Of a stretch of 45,292 bases of DNA, positions 45,241 through 45,292 are shown in pieces (within the stretch, counting starts at the first letter, position 1; each line of letters opens with the position of its first letter). The position numbers and the translations under genes are program-made. Origin of the DNA: CAZEGV01 sp964511645. Lineage in GTDB: Bacteria > Bacteroidota > Bacteroidia > Cytophagales > JAAEPT01. The stretch is from contig CAZEGV010000012.1 in assembly GCA_964511645.1 (NCBI GenBank), positions 1-45,292 of the forward strand, in the 5' to 3' direction. The notes under the pieces are model-generated. The model was not told where the DNA came from. It saw nothing but the letters and a program-made list of their open reading frames with translations, and searched no databases.

Positions 45241-45290
45241 ATACCATTTTAACTATAAGATAAGTCATTTATCCTGTTTGTTTTTACACT
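45241..45290. repeat. 50-bp terminal inverted repeat, right copy
   Basis: The exact reverse complement of positions 1-50, with two more bases (CT) before the window ends. It lies 51 bp after copy C of the structured repeat. In copy A the related 18-nt stretch also follows the small TTC-loop hairpin, so this sequence may be an extension module of the same repeat family. Confidence 0.9.
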
Positions 45291-45292
45291 CT

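Noticed and set aside
1..45292. A 45-kb composite transposon bounded by the 50-bp inverted repeats
   Set aside because: The interior has tRNA-Asn, the suf operon and gatA, and no intact transposase or integrase; a contig ending in repeats is simpler.

Overview
The window is AT-rich DNA from a Bacteroidota, most likely a flavobacterial (Flavobacteriales) chromosome. Three lines of evidence support this. Several secreted proteins end in type IX secretion (T9SS) sorting domains of type A or type B (the gliding-motility-associated C-terminal domain). Several promoters match the Bacteroidota -7 consensus TAnnTTTG, one with a TTTG -33 box 19 nt upstream. Genes without Shine-Dalgarno sites are common. 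The window begins and ends with the same 50-bp sequence in inverted orientation, so it is probably a whole contig that stops in a dispersed repeat at both sides.

Layout. (1) 0-5.7 kb: a decayed peptidase-like fragment and two secreted T9SS cargo proteins on the minus strand. (2) 5.7-7.2 kb: two decayed transposase genes (IS5 type and IS630 type). (3) 7.2-17.0 kb, minus strand: a type I restriction-modification island in the order hsdM, abi, hsdS, AlbA_2 ATPase, small protein, hsdR. The abi gene is an Abi_2/HEPN abortive-infection gene. It is preceded by its own promoter and a short structured RNA ending in a UUCG-capped terminator, and it sits between the intact hsdM 3' end and a degenerate second copy of that 3' end. 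(4) 17.0-17.6 kb: a large structured repeat. (5) 17.6-25.5 kb, plus strand: an Nramp-like transporter lacking the usual metal motif, tRNA-Asn, and a SUF iron-sulfur operon (sufB-C-D-S-E, structured repeat, sufT-like, bacilliredoxin). (6) 25.5-35.0 kb: housekeeping genes (esterase, GT2, a membrane-protein pair, tatA, an Asp/Glu-tRNA amidotransferase A subunit, LysM lytic transglycosylase, tandem PPK2 kinases, ICMT-like methyltransferase, thioredoxin). (7) 35.0-43.3 kb, minus strand: a five-gene envelope operon with two outer-membrane barrels, two lipoproteins and a T9SS-exported protein with duplicated domains. (8) 43.5-45.3 kb: a DUF4301 gene, a truncated copy of the structured repeat and the terminal repeat.

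The most interesting items are the RNA-preceded Abi cassette inside the restriction operon with its flanking hsdM-end duplication; a dispersed multi-hairpin repeat family (copies near 7.1, 17.1, 24.3 and 45.0 kb) whose stems differ in sequence but keep pairing; and the unassigned envelope operon. All family assignments are from reading the sequence; no database search was possible.
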